NCBI GenBank assembly: GCA_001931875.2
Contig: MSJH02000137.1
Coordinates: 1-64,000 of the forward strand
Length of the DNA stretch: 64,000 nucleotides
Origin: Byssochlamys sp. IMV 00236
Lineage: Eukaryota; Ascomycota; Eurotiomycetes; Eurotiales; Thermoascaceae
Direction of reading: 5' to 3'
A program made the position numbers and the translations under genes. Positions 46,069 to 59,800 of this stretch are shown here, one piece after another. Each line of letters opens with the position of its first letter. The first letter of the stretch is position 1. The notes under the pieces are model-generated. The model did no database searches, was not told the DNA's origin, and saw only the letters and a program-made list of their open reading frames with translations.

Positions 46069-49000
46069 TGTGCCGGGTGTCCTTTCCGGCAGTAACCACC
46101 ACCGAACGGGAACTTCAGCTCAATATCCCACTGGATTTATTGATCCTAACGGTACAAAGAGCTCTTCGCCCGACCTCGTCTCTTTCGCAGTATTATCACT
46201 GAACGAGCCGAGAGCGCTTCCTCCCGCGACTAACAGGACCCGACTTCTCAAGGCCGTGACGCGTGCAGAGACTGCAACAATGAGGGCCCGAACTTGTTCT
46301 TGTCCAACAGAAGCGCGCTGTTGATTCTGATGAGCGCGTTTGCAGCCGCTACCGTCAGGAAGGGTTGGCGCAAAAAAACCAGATCGATGGTCAGGTCGAA
46401 CCGGCAGCCGTTGACAGCTCTGGGGCGGCTAAGCCCCAAAATGGCGTCCGTAGAACGAGGAACTCGAAACCCGGAAGGGCAGAGAATAGCAAGAGTAGAC
46501 AGTAACCGTCACGGGGATACTGGCCGTTGACAAGCTGTCGAAGGACTTGGGAGAGGGAGAGGATTGTCGGGGGAAGCAACGCAGGTCAGGGGAGTCGAGA
46601 GACAGAGAGCGCGCCAGGGCTGAAGGCAGAGAGAGAAGGGGAAGACAAGCAGGAGGGAGAGAGGACGGGGTCGAGGGGCGGGTGGGAGACGGTGATTTTT
46701 GCCAAGCGGCGCTAGTGGTTGTGTACCTCTCGAGCAGTCAGCGAAGAGCCGAGCAAGGACGGAAGGGGAACTGGAAAGGCGACAGGGCAGTCATGCAGCG
46801 CCAAGCAGAGCAACGGCGGAGGAGCCAGGGACTGCAGAGATGAGATAGTTGATAGACTGATCGATTGATCGATTCACAGATACATAGGCTCATAGGTTCA
46901 CAGGTTCATCGTGCTGGCCAAAGGTCAAGGTCTCAAGGCAACGTGGAGGATGCTGTTACTGCGCTTCGGGAGCAGAGCCTAAGCCGTGATGGCGCTGGAG
47001 AGGCGGTCGCCCCGGCGTCGCGGGATCTCAGCTGCGTCTGCGTTCCTCGCAACCTCTGGGCTCGCGTGTCCGATGTTTGGGGACTAGTGCCACGGTGGGG
47101 CTGCCGCTAAGCACACGTCCGTCCAGGGGGGGAAAGAGCGACCATATGGCAGACGCTACGGGGATTGCACCTACTCTAGAGTAATCTAGCACGAACCCAC
47201 CCAGGGCCCTAGCGCACTTTCTTTTTTTTTTTCCCTGGGGTGGCCCGTGGTCCGCCCGCCCCGTGCCTTCCTCACTGACGCCGCTCGCTAAGCCTCCCCG
47301 GGCAGAATGAGAGCGTAACCTTAGCTTTAGCAGGAGCATCTAGCCGCCGAGAATGCGCTTTCCCCGATCCCATCGTTCCTTTTCCCTTTAGCCTGCTCAT
47401 CTGCTCGACCCACCACCCCCTCCCCACCCACCCGTCTGTTCACCAACCAATCCCCCAACCCCCCTGGGTCGGTCCGGTGGCTCTCCTCTCATCTGGTGCA
47501 TGTTCTGTTCCCGGCAACACGCCCCCCAACGCAGTTGACCTCGCCGTCTGGCAGCTTCTCCGGCTGGCCCCACCCGCCGTCCGCTTAGCGTGGACGCTCG
47601 ACCGTTGGCCGGCGTCGAAGGGTTTTCTGCTCGCCTCTTCCGTCATTCATTCATCTGCCACTTCTGCCACAGCTCCAGCCACCAGCCACATCTTCACCTT
47701 GACCTCGTTCTTCCATCCTCCAGGCTCGTTTCCCTTTTTGTCCTCCTTCCCAAGTGGATAGCTGGCCCGGTGGATCTGGGCCGCTGATCCGCTCGGGCTT
47801 TTTCGATGATCCTGATCTATCACTCGATGGTTCGGCGACAAGATGATGCTTCCATCACATCCGCGCACCCCGTAATTACATCGCACGTAAGTTGACCTAG
47901 CCAGCGCATCTCCCCATCCACCATCACTACTACCGCCCACTTCTTCCGTTTCACCCCGGCAGCGCAGACGTTCTAGGCGAACTACCGGTAACCATCCCAT
48001 ACTTTTTCTTCGGTTCATGTGGTCCCTCATCTATCTACCTACACAAAGAAATTTTCTTCTCTCAGTAAAAAGAAAAAGTAAATTTCCCACGGGGATCAGG
48101 AGGAAATAATATCGACTATTTAGGTAGTTTAATCAGAGTGGTGCTAGTACGTAGTGCGATGAATGACTTTCATTTTTATGTTCTATTTTTTTGTCTCAAT
48201 AATAATGGCTTGTCTCAACGTTCTATTTAAGGGGCGCTGCTAGTCACTGCACCGCCAATAAAGAACAATTCTTTAGATTGTACGATGATAATGATCATGA
48301 TAATAATGATTATCTTCCTGCTATCAACTCCTGTCCGAACAGCGACCTTTATGAGGATCAATGATCGTCGTCCTGAGGTCATCGGGGAATCCGCAAATTG
48401 AACGTCGGACCCCCGATCTCGAGCGACTGTTTTTGTCCATCGGGGCGGGGGGGGAACGTGACACATATGTTGCCCTTTTAACGAAGTAGAGTTAGTAGTA
48501 GTAGTTAGCAGCAGTAGTTAGACAAGCTTGCCCTGTCATGCTATTATTACCCACTTTCTGCACGGGTTATTATTCAGCTGCAACCCACAGGCGCCATATT
48601 AAAAAGGACTTGATACATAATAATAATAATATCACTGCATCCCAACACTTCTTGGATCTAGCGCATTACGCCGTTCCACAATAATAAATCCTCGAGTGGA
48701 TTCATGTTGTCGCAGCAGAACGTGCCCGCCTGCAGAATACACTAGTGACTACTACGTACAGTCGGGCATATATAACTCGGGTGACCATCTGGAGTTTTTT
48801 TCGTGTGGTTTATTATTTTCTGTTTATACACTGCTCAACAATCGAGAAAATTGCTCGATTCTCGATGTATCTCGCCTGTGTTGGTTGTCGCGAAACTTGT
48901 CCATGTAGCCCCAGCCCAAGAAGTTTCTCCCAAGAAAAAGACACCTGGCAATTTCGTGTCGGTGTCGGGCTGGACTCTCTCCCAGTAGACATCAGGAATA

Positions 49001-52000
49001 AAAAAATAAAAAGAAAAAAGGGTTTGTGCGATTAAACTCGGGATTCCCAATATTATTAGTATTGCCTCTGGTCGGATCCTGATCCCCTTGGCCGGTGCTA
49101 CGGTATCAGATATCCGAACGCGTTTGTGGGATCGGGATGGGTCTTTTTTTTCTTCCATTTCCATTTCCGTCCGCAACGCTCGTGGAGCCGACGGTGCGTC
49201 TCCACACGAGATAAACCATGGTTTGGCAGCTCTGTCCGTGACGTCGGGTTCATACCAGATCGACCGTAATGATGACCGATTTAGAAGACACAATCGCTTT
49301 CCCTCCATGGAACCCCCAGCATTATTATTATTATTATTTCACAGTTCTGGAGCATCAGGGAACTTTACTAGGTAAGCGACCGTTTCCTCCCCCTCCATTC
49401 CTTAGCCATCATCCCGTACGACCCGTGCTATGCTGGTCGTCGCTCCATGACGCTACAGAGGGCCCGTTCATTCATTCCGTCGCGATTCTGTAACACGATC
49501 AGATGGGGCGGGGTCGCATTCCACGTCCTGCCCTTCGAAAAAGTGACCCAAGCGTGTGCAGAGTTCAGACTGTTTTATTCGAGCAAAAAAAAAAAAAAGA
49601 AAAAAGCGGTTAGTTATTATTATTTACAAAGGGAACTAACTTACCCACCGGCACTACCTAAGGTCCTAAGGTACCTACAGACGATTGACTCGATCTTCGT
49701 CGTTAGTGCCTACGGCTAAATAGACCGCCCCCAGGTCAAGTGCATGAAGTGTAGGTGTCATACGTCGAAAACAAGTGATGATCTGTCGACAACTCGATGG
49801 GAACAAAGGCTGTCCAGGATCATTCGCCTTCTCCCCCTCACCCCAAAAACTTGTTTCAGATAGAGCGCTAGATCCTGATCCCTCATCGTCCGTGTGGGTA
49901 ACCACTTGACGCACCCGGTGCGTTGCCGCAATGCCGCCTGCATTGTGCAGGACACACAGACCCTTTTGTTTGGTCCTGAGGTGGCGTTTGCCTTCTAATA
50001 AAATGACTTTTACGAGGTAAAATACTCCGTGCTCATGTCTGCGATGAGAACAATAATAATAGCTCGACTCCTGGTGCGCTGAGGGTCCCGTGCACTTACC
50101 GTGGAATTCGGGTCAGCCTCTGCCTCAAGACCCTGCCATAAAGGAGACGCAATCAAGACGAACCACGATGAGGGGGCCAGAAGCACTCTCGTCCGATCAT
50201 CCTGGAACGAGATGGAGTACTGTAGCAGAAAGCCAACAGTTTAGCAGTATACCTATACCATCTGGCACATTTGAACCCTCCGATCTCCAGGGATACTCCA
50301 TTCTAGATAACAGAGTGAATACGGAGTAGTTATCTATCTAGTCCACACTCGGAATCGATGCCGTCCGACATCTGGTCCGTGCAGCCAGTCGGAAAGCCAA
50401 CAAAAGGGCGGCTGCATGTGTTTTGTCGACTGGCATGGGTGCACCGCATATCAGCCTGCAGCTTATTACACAACTTCGCACAAGGGGGGTCAACAGCTCT
50501 GTCATGGACTTCATGGTTGCCAGTTTCCCCGAACAGCAGGGAAGCTCTAGTTAATTATTATGATTACATTATTACTGTACTTCTGGGGTCATTCTCTCGG
50601 GCGAGTTCCACCAAACACGCAGAAAATGGGCTGACGAAGCCGTTCCCCGTTGGCTCCTTAGAGTAACTATATCTACCTATCTAATCGCTTAATTCCCCGC
50701 GAGACACACGCACCCTCCCTGTTCCGTCCGTCTTCTCGATTCTCCTCCCTCTTCGTTTTCCACAACTTGTTCCCTTCTAGACATCTGATTGGGTTCTCGG
50801 CGTTTTTCCGGGAACCACCATCCTGGCCTCAACGCCTCTTTTCTTGTCGCAGTGAGGCAGTCACACGTAATACATAACTTCACTTTTCTTTTGGTTTTGT
50901 TTTAAAAAGTCGGATGGTTCCCTCATCCTTCCAGAACCGGAACTAGTCTAACTACTTTAACCTTCCATTTCCGTACCTAGTTAACAACAATCCAATTCGT
51001 GCCCTCAGCATAGGCACACTTGGGCATGAACACATACGCCTGGCCTATCAGTCTACCACGCCTACTAACTACCATACATGTACTTTATCATCTCCCCCAG
51101 CTAGCTACTGCATAAGCCCTACTCTACTCTGCTCTACTCTACTCTACTCTCGCATAGTATCCCGGTCTAGTCAAGTCTATATCACACATCCAATAAGAAC
51201 CATCACGTTCCTCTCGTCACTTTCCCCACTCCAAGGGACCCTGACACGATTTCTGTACGGAGTACATTAGGGAGGTGGGTACGTTACTGTACCTTGGGTA
51301 GTGTTCGGAGTAATTATTATTAAGTACCTTGCTTAGTTATCTATCTATTGATCTTGTCATGTAACTAGTTACCTACTCTGCTTAGCTGAGATAAGTTAAC
51401 AGTAGTACAGCAAGGATTAATGATATCCTAGAGACATACGCATGGGATTACTTCGTAGTTAGCGATAAAGACAGGAATATATTATTATCCTGGTAGTGTT
51501 TGTGACTCCGCTATCTTTGTCTGACAAGACTAGGACAGGAAGGACTAGGACCAGGGGCGGAGCGGTAAAGGATCCCGAGTCTGAGTCTGATCTTTGATCT
51601 AACGTCCGGGGTAAATTGATAATAACCGTCGTTCGAATGAAGCAACGTTATATTCTCATGCTTGGTGTATCGATTATATATACTAGCCAGTTAGTTATTG
51701 TAGGCCAAGGAGCTAATATATCACTGTAGCGATCTTTTGCGAGAATACCTGAGGTAATCAAAGGACACTGAAAACTGAATACCACGCGAGGGCTGATACC
51801 TAGGTTCCCATACCGACTGGATATTTCGCTTGGAGGTAATGATGAACTCTTCTCAGCCTTTAATGATCCCCGTGATATCCTTATGAACTAACTAGGGTTG
51901 TCCGTCATGTAGTCTGATAGCACCGCGAGAAGACATTGTGATAACTACCCCTTAACGTAGTTGCTTGACGGGAGCGTCATGTTTCCTTTACTTCCAGCGG

Positions 52001-53069
52001 GACTATATATATATCAATTCTTGATATATGTTGATCGTTAATAGATGGTATAATATCAGAACTGTGGCACCTTGGCCAAATCCAAAGAAGGAGAGTTGCA
52101 GAGTAGCTACAGTATGTGGTAATTCGATTTAATTTACTCGAAACAGGGCCCTCTATACAACATGTAACGGGACTAGATAGAGGCTTGGCTATACGCTCTT
52201 TCACCTTCTCTCCGCAAGAAAAAAAAAAGACTGAAAATCGCTGTCTTTCTGATATTGTTTACTACTCTGCGTCCTAAGAAGTCTAGCGGAGGTACTTTGA
52301 AATTTGTGGACCTGTAGCAGTGGGTCTATAGCTATAGAGTAGAGTACTCCCGTACTATTAATCCATGCTGCTAACTTGCGACACTAAGATCCATTATCTA
52401 CAAGAGACTTTCTATCGACAATGCTATGAACAGAAGAGTTAACAATAAACTGTATTTGCGGAATATAAAGTGAGTGAGAAAAATCCATGTTCAGATCAAT
52501 GTACTGTACTCCGTCTATTGTGAGCTTATCCGGCCAGCTCTATAGAGTATTGCAAGTATATACTATGCGTAGGTGAAGGTTGACGGCATCAAGACGCCGA
52601 GCCGTAGTTACATCAAACAGAGAAATCCAGCGTCGCATTGCCAACCGAACTGCATCTCTAGATTTTCGGAGGAAAAATCATTTTATCTGTGTATTGCAGA
52701 GACATGGCAAAAGGTAATACTGTGAAGAACTCGTGACCCTGTTGTAGTTAGATGCCAATTGTAATAGATATCAGGGCTACATGGCCTCTAGACGCTATCT
52801 CCGGCTCTGTTCTCCGGAAATTAATTTAGCGATATGAAAATAACAGGAAAACGTCGAGCTGGATTTATAGTTTTATTATGGTTTGCTGCAGCCGCATTGA
52901 ATGGATTTGGATCTTTCCCCAAGCCCAAGAAAAATTGCTGTCTCCGCTGCCTAGGGGGCGTTTATACATCCAGGCCTCGATGCTAGTCGCTCCACGGGTT
53001 CTTATCCAGAGAAACGCCATCTCGTACCCCGGATGAAGCGGCGCCTTCTCTTTGACAAAAGCACTACGG
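46069..53069. other. 7-kb gene desert upstream of ssn6
   Basis: No frame looks coding. 46.1-48.0 kb is GC-richer with pyrimidine tracts at 47390-47720 and could be a long promoter and leader of ssn6. 48.0-52.8 kb is AT-rich, with ATT/AAT runs (48280-48310, 49320-49340), a poly-A tract at 49585-49604, and a tandem CTACT pentamer at 51121-51150. No RNA gene or transposon was recognised. Confidence 0.45.
51121..51150 (+). repeat. (CTACT)n pentamer microsatellite
   Basis: About six tandem ACTCT-type units with one interruption (TGCTC). Confidence 0.85.
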
Positions 53070-54117
53070 GCCAAGAAAAGACCAAGAAAGGCCAAGGACG
53101 AACGCTGAATCATCCCGCCATTTGCCAATGTACCAAGAAAGGGCTAGACAGCAAAACCTGAGAGCCGATGTCTTGGTCTACTCTAGAGATCCCGGGCCAA
53201 GATCAGGTCTATGACTTATCCCATCCGTTTGCGAGGAGTACCAAGAGCTACGCCAAGGCAGCATCATGATGAACGAGCGGTAATCACCCGGCAACATCGA
53301 AACATCCTTTCTGCCAAGATCGGAGGGGGAAAAGTACTCGTTATTTTGCCCAGTCGGCTCGCAGACAATTTGCTCTCGAGAGCTTCCCAGACAAAGGAAA
53401 CTCCCAACATATTATTGAATCTTATTCTGGGCGGGATTATTGACCGCCGATACCAACTATGGTGCAGGAGATCAACGCGTCCGTGGATCGGGAAGATGAT
53501 CACAACGCCAATTGAAAAAAAAAGAAAGAGATGTCTGATTTGGGAAATATATCTTTTATAGTATGTTTCTTATAATGCGAATTGAAAGGGAAGTAAATAT
53601 CGACTATTTATTTATTTAAATAATAGTTAAAGCACTGGCAGGGCGGGAGATAAATACCCCCCGTACTTCTGTATGGTAACACACCGTATCATCGACACAG
53701 GACGTGACAGCGCCAAGCACGCCATGCGATTCCCGGCCAGGACCAGACTGGCCGACAGCCTATCAGGACACGCCAAGACGTCACCCAGGGCTGCCAACGC
53801 TTGGCATTGCTGATGCGGGAGGAGATACGCTTGGCGTATTGATACCGTCACGTCGAGACGGCCTGACCGTATTCTTCTTCTTTTTCTGCTGGCCGGCGGT
53901 CTGGGCTGGAACTTCGTCTGCCAAAGTTCATCCTGTCCACGTTGGAATGCGCAACACCAGCCTCGATGGATATGGCAGCCTCATGTTCGACAAGCTGCAA
54001 CCGCCTTCTCGCTCAGCCGGGCATCTCGTCTCGCCTCGACATCCCATACCGTCCGTTTCATTACCCTGGGACAACGACCATCACGATGCCAAGGGCTCGG
54101 CTTCTAGGCGTCTTGGC
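53070..54117. promoter_or_regulatory. Cluster of PacC-type GCCARG sites
   Basis: Twelve exact GCCARG hexamers lie in 1.05 kb. Plus-strand sites start at 53070, 53091, 53196, 53252, 53313, 53712, 53736 (GCCAGG), 53772 and 54088; minus-strand sites (CTTGGC) start at 53800, 53830 and 54112. About one would be expected by chance in this length. At 53793-53807 a TGCCAA-TTGGCA inverted pair with a 3-bp gap overlaps one site. PacC, the ambient-pH regulator of aspergilli, binds 5'-GCCARG. The only nearby gene in the right orientation is the membrane protein starting at 54520, so that is the candidate target. Regulation is inferred, not shown. Confidence 0.45.
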
Positions 54118-54519
54118 GTGGATGGACAGGACTCCTCCGTCAGCGTCTTTTTTGTGCCTCTGATTCTCTTCCTCTGGCGTCTCCGCCGTCCGATTGATGT
54201 GTCTACCGCGGGTCCGCTCTTCCCGCTTCCATCTGGTGCAGAATCATATAAGGCTGCCTGACCTCCGCTCTTCTGGCGGTCCTAGAGTCTCTCTGCTCCC
54301 ACCGGCATGTCCTCTCCGTGAGACTGGATGCCTCGATCATGCCGTTTGTGTCCCCAGCGATGGCTTGAGCATACGCCTGCGCTTTCTGAATGAACCCTGC
54401 CCCCTCCTCTGTGGCCTCTAGAGCTATCGGATTCGTGGTTCTTGTGAATGTGAAGGGCCAGCCGGTCACTCCTCCCCGCTGATATCTCATCGATAGCTAA
54501 GAGCGGGACTGGTTTGACA
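54118..54519. other. Promoter and leader of the membrane-protein gene
   Basis: About 400 bp between the last GCCARG hexamer and the ATG at 54520. It is rich in TCTC/CCTC pyrimidine blocks. Open frames here have no coding features. Confidence 0.4.
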
Positions 54520-55627
54520 ATGGCGCGCCAGGAAATGACCCATTCGCCTGCCTACTATCAGTGCCAGGATTGGGTGACCACTGTAGACCCTCACGGCGCT
54601 TATCCCTCGAGTCCCCCTGCCGCCTATCTACCGTCGAAGGAACAGCAGTTGTCCCTTACAAACCCGTACACTGTCTATCGGAGCCCCGCATCACAAGCTT
54701 CTTCTCCGGAGGCTCATTCTACCTTGTCGGAGTCGTCGCGAGAGTCATACTTGTCTACGAAGAACTTGGCGGAACCGGTTCAGCCCAAGCCGGGATATCT
54801 GCCAGCGCCGTTCATGCTGTCGCCCGATGCGGAAAATGGCTCGATATCGAATTTGACCCCCAGCAGCAATGGACATGCTCGCAAGGAGAGCAGCAACCGG
54901 TCGAGCTGGAGAGAGCAGCGCTCCTATGTGTCTGGAGAGGTTACTCGGCATAGTGGACCGCATGTGCAGAGTCGAGGATCTGTATATGCAGGAATCGACG
55001 AGGAGCCAGTGAAATCAGATGGGAGTCGAAATGCATTGTTACTTCTGGTGAGTAGAGGTCTATGCTTGCGGGATCTCCAACCTGTCTCTCAAACCCTATG
55101 TAGTTCTCCGACTAATGCGTAACTAGCTTCATATGTCGACCTCTGTACCTGCGCTTTCTCTTGTGACTTGCCTGTATACGATGTTCAGCGTTGTCTTCGT
55201 CACACTGTCCTCTCCTCTTCGACTCTGTCCTCCAACACCTTTCTTCAAATCCACATCCTTTTCGACGCAACTATGCCAGTTACTGGTACCCGCTCTCCGC
55301 ATGCACGAACGCATTATGCGACCCAGAAAGTCAGGACAACGTCGACGGTCTTCTCAGGGTCTACATTCGAATGATCCATATCGATCTGCTCCGCTACCGT
55401 TGACAGATTCCTATTACGCCGCAAACATCGTATATGTTCTTCTGCTTGCTCCTTTTCTTTGTCTTGGTCTTGAGCTCGCAGCATGGACTGCTGCTTTTTT
55501 CTGGGTATTTACCATGATGATGGGTAACCCGGACGGGACCGAACGCAAAGATGATGGCCGCGCCGCTGTCTTAGGCGTCGCCAATTGGTGGCGTAAGTGG
55601 CTTAGAAGGGCCAGAAAGGCATCATGA
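54520..55627 (+). CDS. Integral membrane protein, function unknown
   Basis: Model: join(54520..55047, 55127..55627), 342 residues. The first exon encodes a polar, Ser/Pro/Tyr-rich cytosolic-looking region (about 170 residues) that ends NALLLL; the second continues LHMSTSVPALSLVTCLYTMFSVVFVTL, the first membrane segment. One or two further hydrophobic segments follow at about 280-320 (YYAANIVYVLLLAPFLCLGLELAAWTAAFFWVF). Between them lies an amphipathic, basic stretch, and the end is basic (WWRKWLRRARKAS). There is no signal peptide. I recognise the architecture from aspergilli but know no function. The donor is GTGAGT and the intron is 79 nt. Upstream are many PacC-type sites, so a pH-regulated role at a membrane is possible but unproven. 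Confidence 0.75.
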
Positions 55628-56815
55628 AGGGGTTGCAACATGCTATGCCACCTCGTTGCTGTTCGACTATGATACGAAGATACCTCGTAATTCGTCAAAA
55701 GCAACATCTATTCGCGGCTTGCAGCCGTCGCTGCTATACCCAGAACGGAAACTGTCTATCTATGGATGATTTTTATCGCAATGTCTGTTCTGGTTTTACT
55801 TTCACGACTGAGCATGGTAATGGCTGGCGCAATTTGAGGTTATATGCTGTTTCTTCTTTTCCTTCTCAATGATTCGCTCGGAATGGAGACGGACATCAGT
55901 GTTATTTCTATATCCGCTCGGTTTTTGGTGGTCCCTTCTTCTATGAAATGGTGTACTTCTCGATTCCCCGATGATACCTGGTGATGTTTGCCTTGTTTTC
56001 ACCTCGGTTCTGTTTTCCTCTCTTGTTCTTTAGTGGCTGTATTTTCATTACTCCCTGACGATCCGTCTACATAGGGATCAAAAACAGAGATTTCTTATTA
56101 CATAGTTAGTGCCGCAAATAGATACCCTATCAACAGCATATATTTTTACTCTTCTTTTTACCTTTCTAAAGATTATGTGATTGCCAAGGCCGTTAGGAAA
56201 CAGTTTCGCGCCTGACGACAGTACCATACTACAATACTACGAAGTAATAATCAACATACTCGACGTGACCACAACTATAATATTATAATAATCGGCGAAT
56301 AGGCATCTCTAGGACTAGAACCTAACTGATTCGTTGTCGCTTTTCTTATTTTCGAACATAAAGTTCATTCACTCTTGAAAAAAAAGGTACTAACTAATCT
56401 TATCCTCGTCCTATATATGCTTCGTTAAAAAAAAAAAAGAAAAAAAGGAAGGGTATCGGAGAGAATACCAGACCAGACTCGAGAAAAGAGAATAAGACAT
56501 ATATAAACAAACAAGACGGACGATGAATCAGACTTAATTTCTTCGTTTATCTATGTTTACTTTTTGTTCTTCCACTCCAAAGGGAAAATTAAAATTGGAA
56601 ATTCAATTCGTTGCATTTGGAAAAAGGAATTTTTTTTTATATACCTAACTCCCAACAATATATTCAGTGGGATATGGTGAGATCGTACCATCATCCTTAA
56701 CAGAACCCTAATACATAAATAAATAAGAAAGACATGAGAGGGAAAAAAAAAGGCCGCTCCAGGAGTATCTAACTAAGAAATTTCTGGCTCGTTAATAAAA
56801 TCTCAGGATCATCTT
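55628..56815. other. Convergent intergenic region
   Basis: 3' ends of the membrane-protein gene (plus) and rrp12 (minus). Very AT-rich, with poly-A tracts (56380, 56430, 56745) and no coding frame. Confidence 0.55.
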
Positions 56816-59800
56816 TCATCTCCTCCTTCCACCCCCCCGGATGGCTCCCTTTCCACTTCTGTTTGGTCCATTTCTTCGCTTTTCTATTCTGCCACTGGGA
56901 GTGCCGTGCTGTTTGGGTATTCCTAGACCACGACGACCGTTCGGGTTGGAGCCCTTGGCGGCGCGGAATCCTTCCTTGGAGATGGTGCCGGCGTCGTTAT
57001 CATCGTCGTCATCCAATTCCATCTCGTCATCCTTGGGCTTCCGTTGGGACATCTTCAGTCGACCCTTCTGGCCACGACGGATGGCGTCTGGTCCGCTGAC
57101 TGCTGCGAGATAGGCGTTGATACCGCTTTCTCCCTCTGCACCGCCGTCGGCGCCACCGCTCATCTCCATGTCGAGGTCGTCGCCGTTGTCACCAAAGATA
57201 AGCTTGCCGTCCTCATCGACCTTCGCGGCTCGCTTCTTCTTGGAACCGGGGCCGGCGTTGAGGAAGCGGACGCTGGGTTTCGTGGTTGAGATATGGGCAA
57301 GGGCGCCGGGAGCAAGCAGATCGAGAGGATTATCCTCGGGAGACAGCTCACGGATATACTGCTCTCCTTGCTTACCGCCCTTGCCTTTGCCGGAACGCTT
57401 CGTTCGCGTGTGCCCTTCCTCGTCGACGTCGATCTGGCTTGCATCATCATCGAGATCGGATTCATCGGACAGATCGGATCCGTACACGGCTTTGTCGAAG
57501 GCGTTGTTGAAGACTCTGCCGCCGTTGCCTTCTTCCCCTTCGTCCTCACCGGCGTCGTCAGCCGCATTCTTCTTTCTCTTCCGCCTCTCCCGTTCTTTTC
57601 TGATGTTGACTACAAGTTTGCGATCCGATTCACCGACCAGTACCTCCATCAGTGGCGCACCGAATCTGCGGACTAAGCGGTCGATGATACCCTTGACCTT
57701 GACTCTCATACGACCGTTGTGCTCCTTGCTCCACACCATGAGGTTTGGAACCAAGGAGTCAAGACGGGGTCGGAGCATGTCGTCTGGCAGAACAACGACA
57801 ACAACCTTCACGAAACCCAGAACAGACCTGACGATTTCACGGTTGTTGCTCGTCAGGAAGAGATCGACAGTCTGCACGAGATCCGTCTGGACCTGTGGTG
57901 GGAGCGCGGTGTGGAAATCGAAAAATAGGCGCGAAAGCGCCGTGACAGATGCCGCAACCATGTGTGGAGAGCTACCAGCCAGACCAGCTGAGACCATGGT
58001 GAAGAACTCCTCAATCGTTGCCGGAGCATCTGGGGCGTCGTCAGGCATATGAGGCACCAGAGAGTTGCGAATCTTGGTACCAGGCGGGTTACGCTCTGGG
58101 TCAATCATTCTCTTCGCAAGGTGTATCAAGAGGTCAAAGGACGCGACTCTGGCTTTCTCATTGCTTTCCTTGCAGCCAAGGACAACCTCGGAGAGCACAG
58201 ATGGGATAAAGTGCAGATCAGAAGTTGGGAGATGAGAGACGAGCTCGTGGATTGCAAGAAGACGGTCCCTGCGTGCTGGAGAAGGCGTCTTGTCCGCGGT
58301 GGTGAGGATAAGAGATTGCAGCTCTGAGCTTCTTTCACGGAGTGCAGTTGCTCCTGTCTCCGTGGATGCCAGACGTGGGATCAATTTATAAGCCTTCTTG
58401 ATCAACTGTGGATCCGACGACTGGTTGTTGAGAATGACGGCCGCTAGAGCGAACAGGCTCTGGAAGCTTGAACGCGGGAGGTAGATCGACATCGCGATAA
58501 TAAGATCGATCAGGGTGTGAGAAGTAGGGGGCATCTTATCACCAGATCCTCCCTGGTTACCCTGCTTGGCTGCCTCCTGCTCTGCGGGAAGAGAAGATTC
58601 AAGCATCGAGGTGACGCGAGTGAAAGTCTCGTTGAGTTCCTGTATACAAATTAGCTTTGGTCAAAATGTTTCTTTGATAGGTTTTGTACTGACCTGCTCG
58701 GGCGTAATGCTCAGGTAAGCATTGATACATTGCAAGATGTAGCCTCTGTAGTGTGGCAAAGTCTGACTGTACACGTTGAAGAGAACCGCTAGCAAGTTGT
58801 TTGCGAAAGTTGCTAAGTGGGCAATGTTCTTCTTTGCCGCTTCCTTTGAGATTCTCCTCTGGAGGATCAAATCGTCTCCTTCGGTATCCAAAGACAGGAT
58901 AGCCTGGTTTGATTCGACAAGGTTCTGCAAAGCCTTGCAGACATCGACGCGCAGCTCCGTCTGCTGGTACAGCACGTTGGAAAGCAGCTCGGCAAAAGTC
59001 TGATCAAATGACTCCACCAGGTCCAGAGGCAGTTCGCAATATCCAGGCAGGATAGCCCAGGTCTGCTGTACAAGCGTCTCGAAGATTTTGACTTCGACCG
59101 ACTTCTCCGCTGCTCCGTAGTCCAGAATCCTCTGGTAAAGTGCTTCACTAAGAGGCACAAATTCCGAACGGAAATGAGCGAGGTTCGTGTTGGAGACATG
59201 GTCTCTGAGGATTGGAAGAAGCCAAACACGGCCTGGCTGACCAGACTTCTGCTGGGTGATATTCAGAGGCAGAACTTCCAGAACAGCCTGAGGGCCCATT
59301 GCGTATATGGCTCTTCCCAGCACCTGATCAGCTTGCTTCTTCCCGTGGAAAGATTCGTTCCCTCGCAATTCTCCAATCGTCTTGACGATATCGGTGAGCA
59401 GAGGAGAAGACCTCCACTTGAAGGCGTCGAACATGGCCGAGCAGACGTTGAAGACCTCAGCCCAGGCAGCCTGGTACTTCAACGACAGAAGATCGGTAGC
59501 AGATTTGGCCAGCTTCTCCAGGGTCTTTTCGTCATAGACAGATGGCTCCAGGATCACGCTGTCAGGCACACAATTGGCCAGGAATGAGATAAGACATTCC
59601 GACGCAGAGATCCTAATGTTGCGGGAAGGAGATGCGAGGAAAGCGGAAACAAGGTCGAACAACTCTGGGAGCTTTGCAAACGTCTCGTCAGCATCGAGCT
59701 GTGCAGCCACGTCGTAGCCTCTGGACAGAACCGCAATCCATGGGGGAAGCAGTTGCGAATCGTTCTGCGCTGGCTTAAGTTCCGATATGGCCTCCAAGAG

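Noticed and set aside
53704..54261. 185-codon plus-strand frame before the membrane-protein gene
   Set aside because: Low-complexity composition with a Phe run from a TTC repeat, no recognisable feature, and it ends before the real gene; more likely promoter sequence.
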